A stretch of 17,658 bases of DNA from Prevotella sp. (GTDB lineage Bacteria; Bacteroidota; Bacteroidia; Bacteroidales; Bacteroidaceae). The stretch lies in assembly GCA_021204735.1 (NCBI GenBank), contig JAJPYV010000124.1:1-17658 (forward strand). The letters run 5' to 3'. Of this stretch, positions 15,040 through 17,658 are shown one piece after another. Under the pieces are notes generated by a model that ran no database searches, was not told where the DNA came from, and saw only the letters and a program-made list of their open reading frames with translations. A program made the position numbers and the translations under genes. How positions within the stretch are numbered: position 1 is the first letter of the stretch; each line of letters starts with the position of its first letter.

Positions 15040-17139
15040 ATGGAGATAAAGAACTTCACTATCACGAAGCGAGATGGCAGTACAGACTGTTTCAGTTTGG
15101 ACAAGATTATGAACGCCATAATAAAGGCTTTCAATTCAGTTAACGAGCCAGCCAACTTAGGTTGTATCTCAAGGATAATAAGTCATTTGGACATCAAGGA
15201 AGGCATCAAGGTAGAGGACATCCAGAATCAAGTAGAAGAAGCCTTGATGAAAGAGCAATATTATCAAGTAGCAAAGAGTTTCATGCTATACCGTCAGCGT
15301 CACACAGAAGACCGTGAGACTATGGAGAAGATGAAATTCCTTGCCGACTATTGCGACGCCGTAAACGCAGCCACGGGGTCGAAATACGATGCCAATGCCA
15401 ATGTGGAGCACAAGAACATAGCCACACTAATAGGAGAACTACCAAAATCCAATTTTATCCGTCTTAATCGTCGTCTTCTTACGGAAAGGATTAAGAAGAT
15501 GTACGGCAAAGACTTGGCAGATAAGTATATTACAATGCTGACAAACCATTTCATTTATAAGAACGATGAGACGAGCCTTGCCAACTATTGTGCCTCAATA
15601 ACGATGTACCCATGGCTTATCGGTGGTACAACGTCAATAGGAGGAAACTCCACAGCCCCCACAAATCTGAAATCGTTCTGTGGCGGTTTTGTCAACATGG
15701 TATTCATGGTATCAAGTATGCTTAGTGGAGCATGCGCCACGCCAGAGTTCCTGATGTACCTCAACTATTTCATCGGATTAGAGTACGGAAAAGATTATTG
15801 GAAAGAGGCAGACAAAGTGGTTGACCTTTCTCTGAAGAGAAGAACCATTGACAAGATGATAACCGACTGTTTCGAGCAGATAGTATATTCGATAAACCAA
15901 CCAACCGGAGCGCGCAACTATCAGGCAGTATTCTGGAACATCGCATACTATGACAGACCATATTTCGAGAGTCTTTTCGGAGAATTTTATTTCCCTGATG
16001 GGAGCAAGCCCGACTGGGAGAGCCTGTCATGGCTGCAGAAACGTTTCATGAAATGGTTCAATAAGGAACGAGTGAAAGCCGTTTTGACATTTCCTGTAGA
16101 GACAATGGCACTGCTTACAGAGAATGGAGATGTAAAGGACGAAGAATGGGGCGACTTTACGGCAGAGATGTACGCCGAAGGCCATTCGTTTTTCACATAC
16201 ATGAGCGACAATGCCGACTCGCTGAGTTCCTGTTGCCGTTTGAGAAACGAGATACAAGACAATGGTTTCAGTTATACACTCGGTGCAGGAGGCGTCTCAA
16301 CGGGGTCAAAGAGCGTACTGACCATCAACCTCAACCGTTGCATACAATATGCCGTAAATCACAAGTTAGATTATTTGGATTATCTTGCTGAAGTAGTTGA
16401 CCTTGTGCACAAGGTGCAGTTAGCATATAACGAGAACCTAAAGGAATTACAGAAGAACGGCATGCTGCCATTGTTCGATGCCGGCTACATAAACATCGGG
16501 AGGCAATATCTTACAGTAGGAATAAACGGTCTCGTTGAGGCTGCCGAGTTTATGGGATTGCAGATAACCGACAATCCAGATTACCTCAAGTTCGTTCAGG
16601 ATATTCTCGGACTTATAGAGAAATACAACGTAAAATACCGCACAAAAGACGTGCTTTTCAACTGTGAGATGATACCAGCAGAGAATGTGGGAGTAAAGCA
16701 CGCCAAGTGGGACCGTGAGGATGGTTATTTCGTTCCACGTGACTGCTACAACAGTTATTTCTATGTCGTTGAAGATGACAGTCTCAACATAATCGACAAG
16801 TTCAAGTTGCATGGCGCACCATATATCAAGCACCTCACAGGAGGGTCTGCCCTTCACATGAACCTTGACGAGCACCTTTCAAAAGCCCAATACCGCCAGT
16901 TGCTGAAAGTTGCCGCAGAAGAGGGTTGCAATTATTTCACTTTCAACATCCCTAACACGATATGCAACAGTTGCGGTCACATCGACAAGCATTACCTGAA
17001 GGAATGTCCTGTATGCCACAGTCATGATGTTGACTATCTGACACGTATTATCGGATACCTCAAGAGAGTCAGCAATTTCTCGAAAGCACGCCAGGAGGAG
17101 GCACACAGGAGATATTACGCAGGAGTGGACAAATATTGA
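14986..17139 (+). CDS. nrdD: anaerobic (class III) ribonucleoside-triphosphate reductase
   Basis: Oxygen-sensitive glycyl-radical enzyme that reduces ribonucleoside triphosphates to deoxyribonucleotides in anaerobic growth. An N-terminal ATP-cone regulatory domain begins at about residue 22 (NFTITKRDGS). The large catalytic barrel follows, including FCGGFVNMVFMV (231-242) and SGACATPEFL (247-256). The C-terminus has the zinc site C660, C663, C674 and C677 and the radical-bearing G690 in RIIGYLKR, as expected for NrdD. Two in-frame starts exist: ATG 14986 (717 aa) and ATG 15040 (699 aa). The first 18 residues are not part of the ATP cone and overlap a hairpin and direct repeat, so 15040 is a serious alternative. 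nrdG follows after 79 bp. Confidence 0.95.
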   Translation: MENFYIGNSKKVSQNEKAMEIKNFTITKRDGSTDCFSLDKIMNAIIKAFNSVNEPANLGCISRIISHLDIKEGIKVEDIQNQVEEALMKEQYYQVAKSFMLYRQRHTEDRETMEKMKFLADYCDAVNAATGSKYDANANVEHKNIATLIGELPKSNFIRLNRRLLTERIKKMYGKDLADKYITMLTNHFIYKNDETSLANYCASITMYPWLIGGTTSIGGNSTAPTNLKSFCGGFVNMVFMVSSMLSGACATPEFLMYLNYFIGLEYGKDYWKEADKVVDLSLKRRTIDKMITDCFEQIVYSINQPTGARNYQAVFWNIAYYDRPYFESLFGEFYFPDGSKPDWESLSWLQKRFMKWFNKERVKAVLTFPVETMALLTENGDVKDEEWGDFTAEMYAEGHSFFTYMSDNADSLSSCCRLRNEIQDNGFSYTLGAGGVSTGSKSVLTINLNRCIQYAVNHKLDYLDYLAEVVDLVHKVQLAYNENLKELQKNGMLPLFDAGYINIGRQYLTVGINGLVEAAEFMGLQITDNPDYLKFVQDILGLIEKYNVKYRTKDVLFNCEMIPAENVGVKHAKWDREDGYFVPRDCYNSYFYVVEDDSLNIIDKFKLHGAPYIKHLTGGSALHMNLDEHLSKAQYRQLLKVAAEEGCNYFTFNIPNTICNSCGHIDKHYLKECPVCHSHDVDYLTRIIGYLKRVSNFSKARQEEAHRRYYAGVDKY

Positions 17140-17218
17140 TTTTGCTCAACATTTAATACAACATTTCAGAGATAAATCAGAATTTCAACCTTATACCTTT
17201 TAAAACCTAATATTACCA

Positions 17219-17658
17219 ATGTTGAAGTACGTAAACATGGGAATAGTTTTTCAGGAGATCCCCGATGAAGTGACACTTTCGATAAACATATCCAACTGTC
17301 CCTGTCACTGTCCACACTGCCATAGCAAGTATCTATGGGAAGACATCGGAGAACCATTGACACCATTGGCATTGGAAAAAATCGTACGTGAGTACGGCAA
17401 GGACATCACGTGCATCTGCTTTATGGGAGGAGATGCAGAGCCAGTTTACGTAAATATGTTGGCAACCTATCTGCACAAAGAACATCCAAGACTTAAAGTA
17501 GCATGGTACAGTGGCAGGATACGCATTTCGTCATCCGTATGCAAGAATAATTTTGACTACATCAAGATAGGTCCTTACATCGAGCATTTAGGTTGTCTGA
17601 AAAGCTGCACCACCAACCAACGCCTCTACAAACGCGTTTCCGGAGATTCATTTACCGA
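17219..17658 (+). CDS. nrdG: anaerobic ribonucleoside-triphosphate reductase activating protein (partial, runs off the window)
   Basis: Radical-SAM activase that installs the glycyl radical on NrdD using a 4Fe-4S cluster and S-adenosylmethionine. The frame opens at ATG 17219 with MLKYVNMGIVFQEIPDEV and has no stop through the window end, giving 146 codons. The radical-SAM motif CxxxCxxC is at C27, C31 and C34 (CPCHCPHC), and the GGE-like SAM-binding motif is GGDAEP (70-75). The known family is about 150-170 aa, so only the last few residues should be missing. It lies 79 bp after nrdD on the same strand with no terminator seen between, as expected for an nrdDG operon. Confidence 0.93.
   Translation, partial: MLKYVNMGIVFQEIPDEVTLSINISNCPCHCPHCHSKYLWEDIGEPLTPLALEKIVREYGKDITCICFMGGDAEPVYVNMLATYLHKEHPRLKVAWYSGRIRISSSVCKNNFDYIKIGPYIEHLGCLKSCTTNQRLYKRVSGDSFT

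Noticed and set aside
16447..16875. 142-codon open frame on the minus strand
   Set aside because: It is antisense to the nrdD catalytic domain, which is uninterrupted.
1..17658. CRISPR arrays, tRNA genes, insertion sequences, phage or restriction genes
   Set aside because: No spaced direct repeats, cloverleaf, terminal repeats with transposase, or phage/restriction motifs were found; gene content is mostly housekeeping.

Overview
The window looks like a chromosomal segment of a Bacteroidetes bacterium, probably order Bacteroidales and perhaps Prevotella-like. The evidence is the tig-clpP-clpX-recQ order, the NrdD/NrdG type, Bacteroidetes-type -7 boxes (TAnnTTTG) in front of several genes, AT-rich spacers and few Shine-Dalgarno sequences. 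The genus is an inference. I see no tRNA, rRNA, CRISPR array, insertion sequence or phage gene.

Layout. (1) About 1-3309, minus strand: manC-gmd-fcl, read right to left, a complete route from mannose-1-phosphate to GDP-L-fucose, with its own promoter just downstream of recQ. (2) 3380-9054, minus strand: tig, clpP, clpX and recQ, covering nascent-chain folding, ATP-dependent proteolysis and DNA repair. A long imperfect inverted repeat sits between tig and clpP, with a promoter-like box in its loop. (3) 9055-9203: divergent promoter region with a perfect 12-bp inverted repeat. (4) 9204-12309, plus strand: priA (replication restart helicase) and a secreted SGNH hydrolase. (5) 12310-12648: two hairpins and the remains of a small gene interrupted by an in-frame TAA. 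(6) 12649-13572, minus strand: secreted M23 peptidase with a C-terminal LysM domain. (7) 13893-14849, plus strand: a regulator joining a RIC/ScdA-like N-terminus, a hemerythrin-type di-iron domain with all expected ligands, and a LuxR-type HTH. (8) 14986 to the window end, plus strand: nrdD and the 5' part of nrdG, the oxygen-sensitive class III ribonucleotide reductase and its radical-SAM activase.

The most interesting part is 13.9-17.7 kb. A putative di-iron (oxygen or nitric oxide) sensor with a DNA-binding domain lies directly upstream of nrdDG. The gap between them holds a perfect 11-bp dyad that is both a good intrinsic terminator and upstream of the nrdD -7 box. The nrdD start region holds nested hairpins and a 23-bp imperfect direct repeat that leave the true start uncertain. 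The sensor lacks the Cys-Cys motif of the RIC repair proteins, which suggests a family turned from repair to transcriptional sensing. The functional link to nrdDG is an inference from position.
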